This document shows, one piece after another, positions 1 through 9,542 of a stretch of DNA of 64,000 nt. Under the pieces are notes generated by a model. It worked only from the letters and a program-made list of their open reading frames with translations, was not told where the DNA came from and did no database searches. Source of the DNA: an uncultured Bacilli bacterium (GTDB lineage Bacteria; Bacillota_I; Bacilli_A; RF39; UBA660); contig CANRDQ010000002.1 in assembly GCA_947629395.1 (NCBI GenBank), positions 1-64,000 on the forward strand. The letters run 5' to 3'. How positions within the stretch are numbered: the stretch's first letter is position 1; the number at the start of each line of letters is the position of its first letter. The position numbers and the translations under genes were made by a program.

Positions 1-20
1 AATAAAAAATATTCTATCAT

Positions 21-50
21 AAATTAATGATTTTTTTCTTTCATTAATTT
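21..50. repeat. 10-bp inverted repeat upstream of the M18 gene
   Basis: AAATTAATGA (21-30) and TCATTAATTT (41-50) are perfect inverted complements around a T-rich loop. The right arm overlaps the -35 box of the next promoter. It could be the terminator of a gene left of the window or an operator; the sequence does not decide. Confidence 0.45.
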
Positions 51-76
51 ACATCTAAAAGTATACATGATAAAAT
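48..76 (+). promoter_or_regulatory. Promoter of the M18 aminopeptidase gene
   Basis: TTTACA (48-53), a 17-bp spacer and TAAAAT (71-76) preceded by TG form a good housekeeping promoter with an extended -10. Because it overlaps an upstream in-frame ATG at 67, the gene must start further down, at 100. Confidence 0.65.
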
Positions 77-99
77 ATTTAATGAATAGGAGGAATATT

Positions 100-1491
100 A
101 TGGAAGATATTATGAATAAAAAAGAATGTGGTTGGAAAAATCTTACTGACGAAAAGAAACAAGAAATATTTAAATTATCTGACAGTTATATTGAATTCTT
201 AAATAATTCAAAGACTGAAAGAGAAGCTGCTAAATCAATTATTTCAGAATTAGAAAGTAATGGATTTGTAGAATTATCATCTAAAGAGATACTAGTTGCA
301 GGAGATAAGGTATATATCAACAATCGTGGTAAAAGTGTCTTAGCAGCAGTAATAGGAAGTGATTCTTTAACTAATGGATTAAATATAGTTGGAGCTCACA
401 TTGATTCACCTAGACTTGATTTGAAACCTAATCCTATTTATGAAGATGTACATCTTGCTTTATTTAAAACACACTATTATGGAGGAATTAAGAAATATCA
501 ATGGACAACAATTCCACTTGCCATTCATGGTGTAGTTGTTAAAGCTAATGGAGAAAAAGTTGAAATTAATATTGGTGAAAAAGAAGATGATCCAATATTT
601 ACAATTACTGATTTATTACCTCATTTAGCTCAAAAACAAAGTGCTAAAAAGTTAGAAGAGGCTATCGAAGCAGAAAGTTTAAATTTAGTAATTGGTAGTA
701 TTCCAGGAGAAGGAGATGTTTCTGTTAAAGAAAATATCCTAAATTTATTAAATGAAAAATATGGAATTAAAGAAATAGATTTTTATAGTTCTGAACTTGA
801 AGTAGTACCAGCTTTTAAAGCTAGAAGTTTAGGATTTGATAGAAGTATGGTAGCATCATATGGTCAAGATGATAGAGTATGTGCTTATGCTGAACTTAAA
901 GCTTTAGTTAATGCTAAAGCAGCAGCTACTACTCAAGTTGCTATCTTTGCTGATAAAGAAGAAATTGGTAGTGTAGGTAATACTGGAATGCATTCAGAAA
1001 TATTTGATTATTTTATAAATGAGTTATTAAATAAGAAAAAAGAAAATACACCAAGTGCTTTAAATGAAGTATATAAAAATTCTAAGATGCTTTCAGCAGA
1101 TGTTGGTACAGGTATTGATCCAAACTATCAAGATGTATCAGAAAAAAATAATTCTTCATTAATTGGTTATGGAGTACAATTTAATAAATATACAGGTTCT
1201 CGTGGAAAGTCTGGAGCTAATGATGCTAATGCAGAGTTTGTAGCGCATATAAGAGGAATATTTGAGAAAAATAATGTTAAATATCAAATATCTGAACTTG
1301 GAAAAGTAGATAATGGTGGAGGCGGAACAATTGCTTACATTTTATCTAATAAAGGTATAGATGTAATTGATTGTGGTGTTTCTGTAATTTCAATGCATTC
1401 ACCATATGAAATAACTAGTAAGTATGATGTTTATTCTGCTTATGAAGGATATAAAGCATTCTTTGAATGTGATGATAAAGTTATTTATTAA
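100..1491 (+). CDS. M18 family aminopeptidase
   Basis: A cytosolic zinc metallopeptidase of the M18 (aspartyl aminopeptidase/aminopeptidase I) family, about 463 residues, the usual size. Family motifs are VGAHIDSPRLD (the His binds metal), DKEEIGSVGN with the catalytic Glu pair, a SADVGTGIDPNY segment, and a late ISMHSPYE with another metal ligand. It removes N-terminal, often acidic, residues from peptides. An in-frame ATG at 67 lies inside the promoter -10, while the ATG at 100 has AGGAGG at 88-93, so 100 is chosen. It is monocistronic, with its own promoter and terminator. Confidence 0.93.
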   Translation: MEDIMNKKECGWKNLTDEKKQEIFKLSDSYIEFLNNSKTEREAAKSIISELESNGFVELSSKEILVAGDKVYINNRGKSVLAAVIGSDSLTNGLNIVGAHIDSPRLDLKPNPIYEDVHLALFKTHYYGGIKKYQWTTIPLAIHGVVVKANGEKVEINIGEKEDDPIFTITDLLPHLAQKQSAKKLEEAIEAESLNLVIGSIPGEGDVSVKENILNLLNEKYGIKEIDFYSSELEVVPAFKARSLGFDRSMVASYGQDDRVCAYAELKALVNAKAAATTQVAIFADKEEIGSVGNTGMHSEIFDYFINELLNKKKENTPSALNEVYKNSKMLSADVGTGIDPNYQDVSEKNNSSLIGYGVQFNKYTGSRGKSGANDANAEFVAHIRGIFEKNNVKYQISELGKVDNGGGGTIAYILSNKGIDVIDCGVSVISMHSPYEITSKYDVYSAYEGYKAFFECDDKVIY

Positions 1492-1496
1492 AAAAG

Positions 1497-1548
1497 AAAA
1501 GCACAAGGCTTTATACTTTTTATAGTACAGGCACAATGTGCTTTTTTT
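1497..1548 (+). terminator. Intrinsic terminator after the M18 gene
   Basis: AAAAGCACA (1497-1505) pairs with TGTGCTTTT (1537-1545) and runs into a T tract. A small GCACAATGTGC hairpin is nested on the 3' side. Confidence 0.8.
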
Positions 1549-1552
1549 GTGT

Positions 1553-1711
1553 CTAATTAAAGTTATTATTTCCTCTGTTATTATAGCCGTTATTACCAGC
1601 AAACAAGAAGAAAAGAATAAATAAAATGATAATAATCCAAATCCAGCTTGAACCATTCCAATCATTATTATTACCTTGACACCAATATACTGGGTATCCA
1701 CATCCGTACAT
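1553..1711 (-). CDS. Small Gly/Asn/Trp-rich one-helix membrane protein
   Basis: A 52-residue ORF with a strong ribosome site (AAAGGAGAG, 1719-1727) 7 bases before its ATG. It starts MYGCGYPVYWCQ, has one very hydrophobic stretch (IWIIIILFILFFLFAG, residues 24-39), and ends in a Gly/Asn-rich tail. It faces the M18 terminator. The style (short, Gly-rich head, single helix) recalls small membrane proteins of spore formers such as the YjcZ family, but I cannot assign a family. A longer ORF here in another frame has no ribosome site and overlaps the M18 gene. Confidence 0.7.
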   Translation of the reverse strand: MYGCGYPVYWCQGNNNDWNGSSWIWIIIILFILFFLFAGNNGYNNRGNNNFN

Positions 1712-1772
1712 AAATATACTCTCCTTTCTATATATTATATTAAAGATAGTGGAGTAGTGATATTAATATGTA

Positions 1773-1801
1773 CCTAAAAAAGATTAATTCTTTTTTTTAG
1801 G
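1773..1801. repeat. AT-rich inverted repeat before the dedA gene
   Basis: CCTAAAAAAGA (1773-1783) pairs with TCTTTTTTTTAGG (1789-1801). It may be a weak terminator or part of the leader of the next gene. Confidence 0.4.
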
Positions 1802-1831
1802 GTTTGTTCATAAACTTGATTAGGTGATTAT

Positions 1832-2431
1832 ATGGGGAACTTTATAGTTGACTTAATTGATAAATATGGATACTTTGGTATGTTTATGGGAATGGTCCTA
1901 GAAGCAGTTATTATCATTATTCCTAGTGAAGCGATATTAGCAACAGGTGGTATTTTAGCAGCTAAAAGAATATTTTCTTTTACAGGAGCTTTTTTAACAG
2001 GGTTATTAGGAAGTGTTTTTTGTGCAATAGTTATTTATTTTATGGGTTATTTTGGGGGAAGACCTTTTATAGAAAAGTATGGGAAGTATTTTTTTATGAA
2101 AGGTGAAGATATTGAAAAATGTGATGAATGGTTTTCTAAGTATGGACTTTTCGCATCTTGTGTTGGGAGAAATTTTCCAATTATTAGAACTTTGATTTCT
2201 TTACCTATAGGAATAACAAGAGTATCATTTGTTAAATTTGTTATTTATACAACTATTGGGAGTATTCCTTGGACTTTTGCTTTTGTTTATGTTGGTTATG
2301 CTTTAGGTAATAATTGGGTTATTGCCAAGGAGTATGTTTCTAAATTAAAGATGCCTATAAAATTGTTATTATTAGCATTAATTATCTTCTTTATTTATAA
2401 AAAGTTAGTAAAAAAGCGAAAAAATCTTTAA
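1832..2431 (+). CDS. DedA family membrane protein
   Basis: A 199-residue integral membrane protein of the DedA/SNARE-associated (VTT domain) family, implicated in lipid (undecaprenyl or phospholipid) transport across the membrane. Visible motifs are the early E..IPSEAIL segment with its membrane-buried Glu, an FxGRPFIEKYGK loop, and the family box VGRNFPIIRTLISLPIG (about residues 111-127). A last hydrophobic helix is followed by a basic Lys-rich C-terminus. The ATG has AGGTGAT at 1822-1828. The substrate cannot be told from sequence. Confidence 0.88.
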   Translation: MGNFIVDLIDKYGYFGMFMGMVLEAVIIIIPSEAILATGGILAAKRIFSFTGAFLTGLLGSVFCAIVIYFMGYFGGRPFIEKYGKYFFMKGEDIEKCDEWFSKYGLFASCVGRNFPIIRTLISLPIGITRVSFVKFVIYTTIGSIPWTFAFVYVGYALGNNWVIAKEYVSKLKMPIKLLLLALIIFFIYKKLVKKRKNL

Positions 2432-2467
2432 TGAATTGTGCAAATAGTAGATTTTTTTTTAAGTTTG

Positions 2468-2476
2468 TGTTATACT
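2468..2476 (+). promoter_or_regulatory. Extended -10 promoter of typA
   Basis: TGTTATACT (2468-2476) is an extended -10 box (TGn plus TATACT) about 30 bases before the gene. The -35 region is poor, which is usual for this type. Confidence 0.5.
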
Positions 2477-2507
2477 TAAGCACGTTGTGAGAAAGAAGTG
2501 TGAGAGT

Positions 2508-4319
2508 ATGAAAAAAAGAAATATTGCAATAATTGCTCATGTTGACCATGGTAAAACAACTTTGGTTGATGAAATATTAAAATCATCTGGTATGTTTCGG
2601 GAAAATGAAGATACCAGTAACATATCTATGGATTCAAATGCTTTAGAAAAGGAACGTGGAATTACAATTCTTGCGAAAACAACAGCTCTTGATTATAAGG
2701 GAATTCGTATTAATATTATGGATACTCCAGGGCATGCTGATTTTGGTGGAGAAGTAGAAAGAATCATGAATATGGTTGATGGAGTTCTACTTGTAGTTGA
2801 TGCTTATGAAGGACCAATGCCTCAAACTCGTTTCGTTTTAAAGAAAGCTTTTGAAGCTAAAGTAAAACCTATCGTTGTTATTAATAAAGTTGATAAAGAA
2901 AGTGCTCGTTGTGATAAAGTTTTAGATGAAGTTTTAGATTTATTTATCGAACTTGGTGCTGATGAAGAACAATTAGATTTTAAAGTAATTTATTCATCTG
3001 CCTTAAATGGTACTTGTAGTTTAGATGCCGATTTATCTACACAAACACCAGGATTTACAGAAGTTCTTGATTGTATTTTAGAAGAAATTCCAGAACCAAC
3101 TGGAAATCCAGAAGCACCTTTACAATTCCAACCAGCTTTACTTGATTATAATGAATTTGTAGGAAGAATTGGAATAGGACGTATTCATAATGGTAAAATC
3201 AAAGTAGGACAAATGGTAAGTTGTTGTAGACTAGATGGTTCTATTAAACAGTTTAGAGTTCAAAAGTTATTTGGATATTATGGTTATAATCGTATTGAGA
3301 TAGAAGAAGCTGAAGCAGGTGATGTTATTGCGGTTGCTGGACTTGCTGATATCTCAGTAGGGGAAACACTTTGTGAAGTAGGAAAAGAAGATCCACTTGA
3401 AAAGTTACATATTGATGAGCCAACATTACAAATGACTTTTGGGGCTAATACATCTCCATTTGTTGGAAAAGATGGTAAACTTGTTACTGCTAGAAAAATA
3501 GAAGAACGTCTTAATCGTGAAACACAAAGAGATGTAAGTTTAAAAGTAGAACCAGCAAGTAATGATTCTTTCTTAGTTTCAGGACGTGGAGAACTTCATT
3601 TAGGAATTTTAATTGAAAATATGCGTCGTGAAGGATATGAATTAGAAGTTTCTAAACCAACTGTTATTATTAAAGAAATTGATGGTGTAAAATGTGAACC
3701 TTATGAAGAGTTACAAATTGAAGTTCCTGAAGATTCTGTTGGTACAATTATTGAACAATTGGGACTTCGTGGTGCTAATATGGAAAACATGGTTAATTTT
3801 GAAAATCAAGTTAGATTACTTTATACAATTCCATCTCGTGGGTTAATAGGTTTTTCAACTGATTTTATGACTTTAACTAAAGGTTATGGAATTATGAATC
3901 ATACTTTTAAAGAATATAGACCTTATGAAAATACTGATTTTGGTGGAAGAAAACTTGGAGTTTTAGTTTCTATGGAAAATGGAGCTGCAACTGCTTATTC
4001 AATTGGAAACTTAGAAGATAGAGGAATTATGTTTATTGAACCAGGTACTGAGGTTTATGAAGGTATGATTGTAGGAGAATGTAATCGTGATAATGATTTA
4101 GCAGTTAATGTTGTTAAAGGCAAAAACTTAACTAATGTCCGTGCTGCTGGAAGTGATCATACAGTTGTATTAAAGAGACCAAGACCAATTTCTTTGGAAT
4201 ATGCACTTGATTATATTAACTCTGATGAACTTGTTGAAATAACTCCACACTTTATACGTTTACGTAAGAGAATACTTAATACAGAAGAAAGAAAGAAATT
4301 TGACGCAAGAAATAAATAA
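2508..4319 (+). CDS. typA: Translational GTPase TypA/BipA
   Basis: A ribosome-associated GTPase of the EF-G family acting in ribosome assembly and stress adaptation. GTP-binding motifs are AHVDHGKTT (G1), ERGITI with the G2 Thr, [10 protein letters not shown] (G3) and NKVDK (G4). EF-G-like domains follow, with [19 protein letters not shown], then the BipA-specific C-terminal domain. The length (603 residues) is normal. An in-frame GTG at 2487 would add seven residues, but the ATG at 2508 gives the usual [16 protein letters not shown] start. Confidence 0.97.
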   Translation: MKKRNIAIIAHVDHGKTTLVDEILKSSGMFRENEDTSNISMDSNALEKERGITILAKTTALDYKGIRINIMDTPGHADFGGEVERIMNMVDGVLLVVDAYEGPMPQTRFVLKKAFEAKVKPIVVINKVDKESARCDKVLDEVLDLFIELGADEEQLDFKVIYSSALNGTCSLDADLSTQTPGFTEVLDCILEEIPEPTGNPEAPLQFQPALLDYNEFVGRIGIGRIHNGKIKVGQMVSCCRLDGSIKQFRVQKLFGYYGYNRIEIEEAEAGDVIAVAGLADISVGETLCEVGKEDPLEKLHIDEPTLQMTFGANTSPFVGKDGKLVTARKIEERLNRETQRDVSLKVEPASNDSFLVSGRGELHLGILIENMRREGYELEVSKPTVIIKEIDGVKCEPYEELQIEVPEDSVGTIIEQLGLRGANMENMVNFENQVRLLYTIPSRGLIGFSTDFMTLTKGYGIMNHTFKEYRPYENTDFGGRKLGVLVSMENGAATAYSIGNLEDRGIMFIEPGTEVYEGMIVGECNRDNDLAVNVVKGKNLTNVRAAGSDHTVVLKRPRPISLEYALDYINSDELVEITPHFIRLRKRILNTEERKKFDARNK

Positions 4320-4327
4320 AAATAAAA

Positions 4328-4356
4328 CCTAACAGGTATAAAACTGTTAGGTTTTT
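4328..4356. terminator. Bidirectional terminator between typA and rpmB
   Basis: CCTAACAG (4328-4335) and CTGTTAGG (4344-4351) form a perfect 8-bp stem. It has T5 on the right and AAAA on the left, so it can serve both convergent genes. Confidence 0.85.
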
Positions 4357-4396
4357 GTATACTATAAAATAAGAAATAAAAAAACTAAGATTTTAA

Positions 4397-4579
4397 TTAT
4401 GCAGCAATCTTAGTTCCTTTGTTTAATGTTCTTTTTTCTCTAACTGTCATTCTTACTTTAGTTCCATCTTCTAATCTAACAACTTGAAGATTTAATTTTC
4501 TAGCTCTTTTAGAAGTATTTAAAGCATGAGAACGATCATTTCCTTTTAAAGGTTTTTTATTTGTTACTTTAACTGCCAT
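4397..4579 (-). CDS. rpmB: Ribosomal protein bL28
   Basis: A 60-residue protein of the large ribosomal subunit. It is recognised by the N-terminal pattern VTNKKPLKGNDRSHALNTSKR and a basic C-terminal half. The cysteines of zinc-binding L28 forms are absent, so this is a zinc-free type. A strong ribosome site (AAAGGAGGAAA, 4584-4594) precedes the ATG. It is a single gene between typA and dnaE. Confidence 0.93.
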   Translation of the reverse strand: MAVKVTNKKPLKGNDRSHALNTSKRARKLNLQVVRLEDGTKVRMTVREKRTLNKGTKIAA

Positions 4580-4620
4580 TTCATTTCCTCCTTTATATAT
4601 AGTATTTCACTCGCTATATA

Positions 4621-4649
4621 ACTTTATCATAAAAGTTAGTTTAAGTCAA
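4621..4649 (-). promoter_or_regulatory. Promoter of rpmB
   Basis: On the minus strand TTGACT (4644-4649), a 17-bp spacer and TAAAGT (4621-4626) preceded by TGA form a good promoter about 40 bases before rpmB. Confidence 0.55.
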
Positions 4650-4677
4650 ATAAAACCTATATTTTATCGTATGTTTA

Positions 4678-4686
4678 TGATAAAAT
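4678..4686 (+). promoter_or_regulatory. Extended -10 promoter of dnaE
   Basis: TGATAAAAT (4678-4686) lies shortly before the dnaE ribosome site. The -35 region (TATATT) is weak. It is divergent from the rpmB promoter. Confidence 0.4.
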
Positions 4687-4707
4687 TAAGACAAAGGAGG
4701 AAAGATT

Positions 4708-7653
4708 ATGTACACACCACTTAATGTAAAAAGTAACTATTCATTACTTTCAAGTTTACTTAAAATTGATGATATTATTGATTATGCTAAAAAACATAAT
4801 CTTTCTTCTATCGCACTTTGTGATAATAGTATGTATGCAACTATGGAGTTTTATAAAAAGTGTAGAAGTAATAATATAAAACCAATTATTGGTCTTGAAG
4901 TTAGTTTTGAAGAAGCTACTATTAATTTATATGCTAAGGATTACCAAGGTTATAAAAGTTTAATTAAACTATCTACTATTCAAAAAACTGATGGTGTAGT
5001 TTTAGATGATTTAAAGAAATACTCTAATTCTTTAATAGCTGTTCTTCCATATAATTCAAAGGAAAAATATGATGAGATAAAATCTATATATGATGATTTA
5101 TATTTAGGTTATAGTAATAAAAAAGAAGAAGGAGAATTAGCTTTAATAGATAAGAGAGTTGTTTTCTTTAAAGAGAGTTTATATAAAGAAAAGAATGAAG
5201 ATCATTTTTTAGATTTTATTTATCGTATTAGGGATGGTAAAACTGTTGCGGATGAAGTTAGTTATGATGTTGTAGATAAAGAACTTAATATTAAAGATAT
5301 TTTATTATTAACGGATGATTTAGGTTTAACTAATATTGAAAGAATTGTTAGTAATTGTAATTTGGAATTTCCTAAATCAAAATTATTATTACCTATTTAT
5401 AAATTAAATAAAAATGTTAGTGCAGATGAGTATTTATATAGTTTGGCAAAGAAAGGTTTGGAAAAGAGATTAGGGGGAAATGTTCCTAAAAATTATTTTG
5501 ATAGATTACTTTATGAATTAAGTGTAATTAAAGAGATGGGATTTGCTAATTATTTTTTAGTAGTTTATGATTTTATCTTTTATGCTAAAAAGAATAATAT
5601 TTTAATTGGACCAGGACGTGGAAGTGCTGCGGGAAGTTTGGTTTCTTTTTCAATTGGAATTACGGATATTGATCCTATTAAATATAATCTTTTATTTGAA
5701 AGATTTTTAAATCCAGAACGTGTTACTATGCCTGATATTGATACAGATTTTCCTGATGATAAAAGGGGACAAGTTATAGATTATGTTGTTGGTAAATATG
5801 GAAAGAAAAATGTCGCAGGTATTATTACTTTTGGGACATTAGGAGCTAAACAAGTATTAAGAGATGTAGGTCGTGTTTTAAATATACCTATATATAAAAT
5901 AGATAAAGTCTGTAAGTTTATTCCTAGTTTTTCAAATCAGACTTTAAAAGATATTTTTACTAATAATAAGAATTTTAGGGCTAATATTGAAAGTGATAAT
6001 CAATTAAAAAAAGTATTTGAAATAGCTATTCATTTTGAAGGTTTTCCTAGACATACATCATCTCATGCAGCGGGAATTGTTATGTGTGAAAAACCATTAG
6101 ATGAAGTATTACCATTAGATTATAATGAGGGTATGTATCAGACTAGTTTTTCTATGGAGTATTTAGAAGAGTTAGGACTTTTAAAAATGGACTTTTTAGG
6201 GTTAAAGAATTTATCTTTAATTTCTAATATTTTAGCGGATATAGAACATAACTATAATAAAAAAATATTATTTTCAGATATACCATTAGATGATAAAAAA
6301 ACTATAGAAATATTTGCTAAGGCAGATACAACTGGAATTTTTCAATTTGAGTCAACAGGCATGAGAAATTTCTTAAGTCGTTTAAAACCTGATAAGTTTG
6401 AAGATATTTTTGCGGCTATTGCTTTATTTCGTCCAGGTCCTGCTATAAATATAGATACTTATATTAGAAGAAAACATGGTGAAGAAAAGGTAACTTATAT
6501 AGATCCTATGCTTAAGGGTGTTTTAGAAAATACTTATGGAATTTTAATTTATCAGGAACAAATTATGCAAGTGGCTAATCTTTATGCAGGTTATTCTTTA
6601 GGAGAAGCTGATATTCTTCGTCGTGCTATGAGTAAAAAGAAATTTGATTTATTAAAGAATGAAGAAGATAAGTTTATAAAGAAAAGTGTTGAAAGAGGAC
6701 ATGATGTTAAAACTAGTAAAGAATTATTTGACTTGATTTTAAATTTTGCTGGTTATGGATTTAATAGATCACATTCAGTGGCTTATTCTTTAATTGCTTA
6801 TAAAATGGCTTATTTAAAAGTAAGATATAAACATGAATTTTATAGTAACTTATTAACTAATGTAATTGGTAGTGAATCTAAAACACATGAATACATTATG
6901 GAAGCGAAAGCTAAAGATATAGATGTGTTAAAACCTGATATTAATTTAAGTTCTAAAAGATATGTTGTTCATGATGGTAAAATTTATTTTCCATTTTCTA
7001 ATATAAAATCAGTTGGATCTGTAGCTAGTAGTGGTATTTTAAAAGCAAGAGAAAAAGGTTTGTTTACAGATATTTATGATGCGATGAGTAGACTTACTAT
7101 TGAAAAGGTAGGAGAAAAAACGATTGAGGCTTTAATATATGCAGGATGTTTTGATTGTTTTAAATATAATAAAAGAACTTTAATTTATAATTTAGATGCT
7201 TTAATTAATTATGCTAAAATAACTATTGATATTGATCCATCTTTAGTAATGAAACCAGATATTGAAATAATGGAAGAATATGATGAAGATTATTTATTAG
7301 AACAAGAAAAAGAAGTTTTTGGTTTTTACTTATCACAATATCCAACTTTACGTTTTAGAAAAGATAATCCTGAAGTTATCTTAGTAAATGAAATACCTAA
7401 ACATTTTAATAAAAATATCAGAAATATTATTTTGGTAGACAAGATAAAAGTAATTCAAACTAAAAAGGGAGATAAAATGGCTTTTATTACAGGTAGTGAT
7501 GAAACTGGTTCGATGGATTTTACTATGTTTCCTAAAGTATGGGAAGATTATAACTTTATAGATAGAGGAGATATATTAAAGATAGAAGGTAAAGTAGAGA
7601 GAAGATTAGATAAATATCAAGTAATAATTTCACGTGTTAAAAAACTAAATTAG
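4708..7653 (+). CDS. dnaE: DNA polymerase III subunit alpha, DnaE type
   Basis: The replicative or lagging-strand DNA polymerase of C-family type DnaE. An N-terminal PHP domain (MYTPLNVKSNYSLLSS) precedes the palm, with catalytic carboxylates in PDIDTDFPDD (Asp 343, 345 and 347). Further polymerase motifs include GPGRGSAAGSLV, SHAAGIVM and GFNRSHSVAYSL. A helix-hairpin-helix region and a C-terminal OB domain (DKMAFITGSDETGSMDFTMF) close the protein. At 981 residues it is on the short side for DnaE. AAAGGAGG at 4693-4700 supports the start. It is first in a run with lspA and rluD. Confidence 0.96.
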   Translation: MYTPLNVKSNYSLLSSLLKIDDIIDYAKKHNLSSIALCDNSMYATMEFYKKCRSNNIKPIIGLEVSFEEATINLYAKDYQGYKSLIKLSTIQKTDGVVLDDLKKYSNSLIAVLPYNSKEKYDEIKSIYDDLYLGYSNKKEEGELALIDKRVVFFKESLYKEKNEDHFLDFIYRIRDGKTVADEVSYDVVDKELNIKDILLLTDDLGLTNIERIVSNCNLEFPKSKLLLPIYKLNKNVSADEYLYSLAKKGLEKRLGGNVPKNYFDRLLYELSVIKEMGFANYFLVVYDFIFYAKKNNILIGPGRGSAAGSLVSFSIGITDIDPIKYNLLFERFLNPERVTMPDIDTDFPDDKRGQVIDYVVGKYGKKNVAGIITFGTLGAKQVLRDVGRVLNIPIYKIDKVCKFIPSFSNQTLKDIFTNNKNFRANIESDNQLKKVFEIAIHFEGFPRHTSSHAAGIVMCEKPLDEVLPLDYNEGMYQTSFSMEYLEELGLLKMDFLGLKNLSLISNILADIEHNYNKKILFSDIPLDDKKTIEIFAKADTTGIFQFESTGMRNFLSRLKPDKFEDIFAAIALFRPGPAINIDTYIRRKHGEEKVTYIDPMLKGVLENTYGILIYQEQIMQVANLYAGYSLGEADILRRAMSKKKFDLLKNEEDKFIKKSVERGHDVKTSKELFDLILNFAGYGFNRSHSVAYSLIAYKMAYLKVRYKHEFYSNLLTNVIGSESKTHEYIMEAKAKDIDVLKPDINLSSKRYVVHDGKIYFPFSNIKSVGSVASSGILKAREKGLFTDIYDAMSRLTIEKVGEKTIEALIYAGCFDCFKYNKRTLIYNLDALINYAKITIDIDPSLVMKPDIEIMEEYDEDYLLEQEKEVFGFYLSQYPTLRFRKDNPEVILVNEIPKHFNKNIRNIILVDKIKVIQTKKGDKMAFITGSDETGSMDFTMFPKVWEDYNFIDRGDILKIEGKVERRLDKYQVIISRVKKLN

Positions 7654-7666
7654 AGAGGAAGTAAAT

Positions 7667-8176
7667 ATGAAAGATAAACTATATACAATAACTTTAATAG
7701 GAATAATTATCGATCAAGTAACTAAATATATAGTTAAAGCTAATATGCATTTATTAGAAAAAATTATAGTAATACCTAACTTCTTTTCAATTAGCTATGT
7801 AGAAAATAGTGGAGCAGCTTTTAGTATTTTAGAAAGAGATTCCTATCTTTTAATTTTTATTAGTTTAGGTGTATTACTTTATTTAGTTAATTATATTAAT
7901 AAAGAGGAAAAACATTTAAATTTATTATATTCTACATCATTAGGAATGATTTTAGGTGGTATTGTTGGTAATCTTGTAGATAGAATTTTATATCATGAAG
8001 TAACAGATTTTTTAGCATTTAAAATTTTTAATTATAATTTTCCAGTATTTAATTTTGCGGATGTCTTAATAGTAGTTGGGGTTATAATTTTAATTGTTGG
8101 TTTTATTAAGGAAGAATTAGATAAAAGAGGAGGATATCATGGTAGTAGAAATAGAAGACGTGAAAAAAAGGCTTGA
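7667..8176 (+). CDS. lspA: Signal peptidase II (lipoprotein signal peptidase)
   Basis: A membrane aspartyl protease that cleaves the signal peptide from diacylglyceryl-modified prolipoproteins. Four hydrophobic helices are visible. Family boxes are DQVTKYI, ENSGAAFS, GGIVGNLVDR with catalytic Asp105, and FPVFNFADV with catalytic Asp132. The gene follows dnaE by 13 bases and overlaps rluD by 38 bases, so they are probably cotranscribed; lspA-rluD linkage is common in Bacillota. Confidence 0.96.
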   Translation: MKDKLYTITLIGIIIDQVTKYIVKANMHLLEKIIVIPNFFSISYVENSGAAFSILERDSYLLIFISLGVLLYLVNYINKEEKHLNLLYSTSLGMILGGIVGNLVDRILYHEVTDFLAFKIFNYNFPVFNFADVLIVVGVIILIVGFIKEELDKRGGYHGSRNRRREKKA

Positions 8177-9023
8177 TGTATATTTAAGTGAAAAGTTGGA
8201 TATTTCACGTAGTAAAGTACAAAAACAAATTGAACGTGGTAATATTTTGGTGAATGATAAAGAAGTCAGTAGTAATTATAAGGTAAAAGAAAATGATATG
8301 ATTAAAGTTATTGCTGATGATACAGATAATTTGGATGTGGTTAAGCCTGAGAATATTCCTCTTGATATTGTGTATGAAGATGAATATTTAATGATTATTA
8401 ATAAAAAAAGTGGAATGGTGGTTCATCCTGCTGCAGGACATTATGAAGGAACATTAGTTAATGCTTTGGCCTATTATTTACATTTAAAAGATTTAAAAAA
8501 TATGCGTCCTGGGATAGTGCATAGACTTGATAAAGATACTAGTGGTTTAATGGTAGTAGCTAAAGATGAAAAAACATTAGAGTTACTTTCAAAAATGATT
8601 AAAGATAAAAAAGTACAACGCCATTATTTAGCCTTAGTGCATGGAGTAATTATGCATTCTACAGGAACGATAGAAGCACCAATTGGTAGAGATCCTAATA
8701 ATCGTCAAAAACAAGCAATAGTAGAAAATGGAAAACCTTCTGTTACCCATTTTAAAGTATTAGAAAGATTTAAAGATGCAACTTTAGTAGAGTGTGTTTT
8801 GGATACAGGTAGAACACATCAAATTCGTGTTCATATGAAATATATTGGTCATCCAGTTATAAACGATCCTGTTTATAGTAATAAAAAAGCAGATGAGTTT
8901 GGTCAAATGCTTCATTCTAAAAGTATTGAATTTGATCATCCTATAACAGGAAAACATTTATTTTTTGAAGTTGATGTTCCAAAAGAGTTTCAGGATAAAT
9001 TAGACGAGTTATCTAACATTTAA
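8139..9023 (+). CDS. rluD: RluA-family rRNA pseudouridine synthase
   Basis: A pseudouridine synthase of the RluA family, most like RluD, which modifies 23S rRNA. An N-terminal S4 RNA-binding domain (about residues 1-65) is followed by the catalytic domain with HRLDKDTSGLMVVAK (catalytic Asp in RLD) and TGRTHQIRVHM. The start has AGAGGAGGAT in the end of lspA. At 294 residues it has the usual length. The exact uridine target is inferred. Confidence 0.9.
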   Translation: MVVEIEDVKKRLDVYLSEKLDISRSKVQKQIERGNILVNDKEVSSNYKVKENDMIKVIADDTDNLDVVKPENIPLDIVYEDEYLMIINKKSGMVVHPAAGHYEGTLVNALAYYLHLKDLKNMRPGIVHRLDKDTSGLMVVAKDEKTLELLSKMIKDKKVQRHYLALVHGVIMHSTGTIEAPIGRDPNNRQKQAIVENGKPSVTHFKVLERFKDATLVECVLDTGRTHQIRVHMKYIGHPVINDPVYSNKKADEFGQMLHSKSIEFDHPITGKHLFFEVDVPKEFQDKLDELSNI

Positions 9024-9473
9024 AATATATATCGTTACTGATAAAACAGTAGCAAATAGACTTAAAAGTACATACATATTTAAAAATGTGGTACTTTTTT
9101 CATTTATAGAAGAAGATTCTTCATATAAAAATAGAGTTGTAATGAATGTTACAATTGTCGCTACAAATCCTAAAAAAGGACTATGAAGTAGGAAGAATAG
9201 GGGTTGAAAAGATTGGTTAGCTATATAATTAAGAAGTAAAATATTTTTGTAAGATTTTGGTATGTCTTTAAATTTAAAGTTAAAATTCTTAAATATTATA
9301 TAAATACTGATGGCATTCATTATATAGGTAAGAGTCCAAGCTATACTAAAGAATATTGGTGGAGGAGTAAAGAATGGTAAAACTAAACTGTTGTAAAAAT
9401 CTTTATCAACAGGTACTAATGAGCTTAAAAACCATGGTAATAAAGCTAAAATAAAAATAAAAATTCTTTTCAC
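9009..9473 (-). CDS. TspO/MBR family membrane protein
   Basis: A 154-residue protein with about five hydrophobic helices. The TspO/MBR signature is present as LPFFTPPPIFFSIAWTLTYI, with the conserved double Pro and Trp, and a later NYIANQSFQPLFF stands where the family has its N..W..LFF box. Family members bind tetrapyrroles or sterols and are linked to stress. The gene overlaps the 3' end of rluD by 15 bases in a convergent arrangement and is divergent from the rhomboid gene. Confidence 0.72.
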   Translation of the reverse strand: MKRIFIFILALLPWFLSSLVPVDKDFYNSLVLPFFTPPPIFFSIAWTLTYIMNAISIYIIFKNFNFKFKDIPKSYKNILLLNYIANQSFQPLFFLLHSPFLGFVATIVTFITTLFLYEESSSINEKSTTFLNMYVLLSLFATVLSVTIYILNVR

Positions 9474-9504
9474 ATAGATTCACCTCTTTTCATATTCTAT
9501 GATT

Positions 9505-9515
9505 TGTTATATAAT
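9505..9515 (+). promoter_or_regulatory. Promoter of the rhomboid gene
   Basis: A TATAAT -10 box at 9510-9515 lies just before the ribosome site. A TTG in-frame start at 9504 would fall inside it and is rejected. Confidence 0.5.
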
Positions 9516-9542
9516 AATATTAATAAAAAGAGGAGGTTTATT

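Noticed and set aside
1399..1701. 100-codon minus-strand frame
   Set aside because: No ribosome site and overlap with the M18 gene; the real small gene is in another frame (1553-1711).
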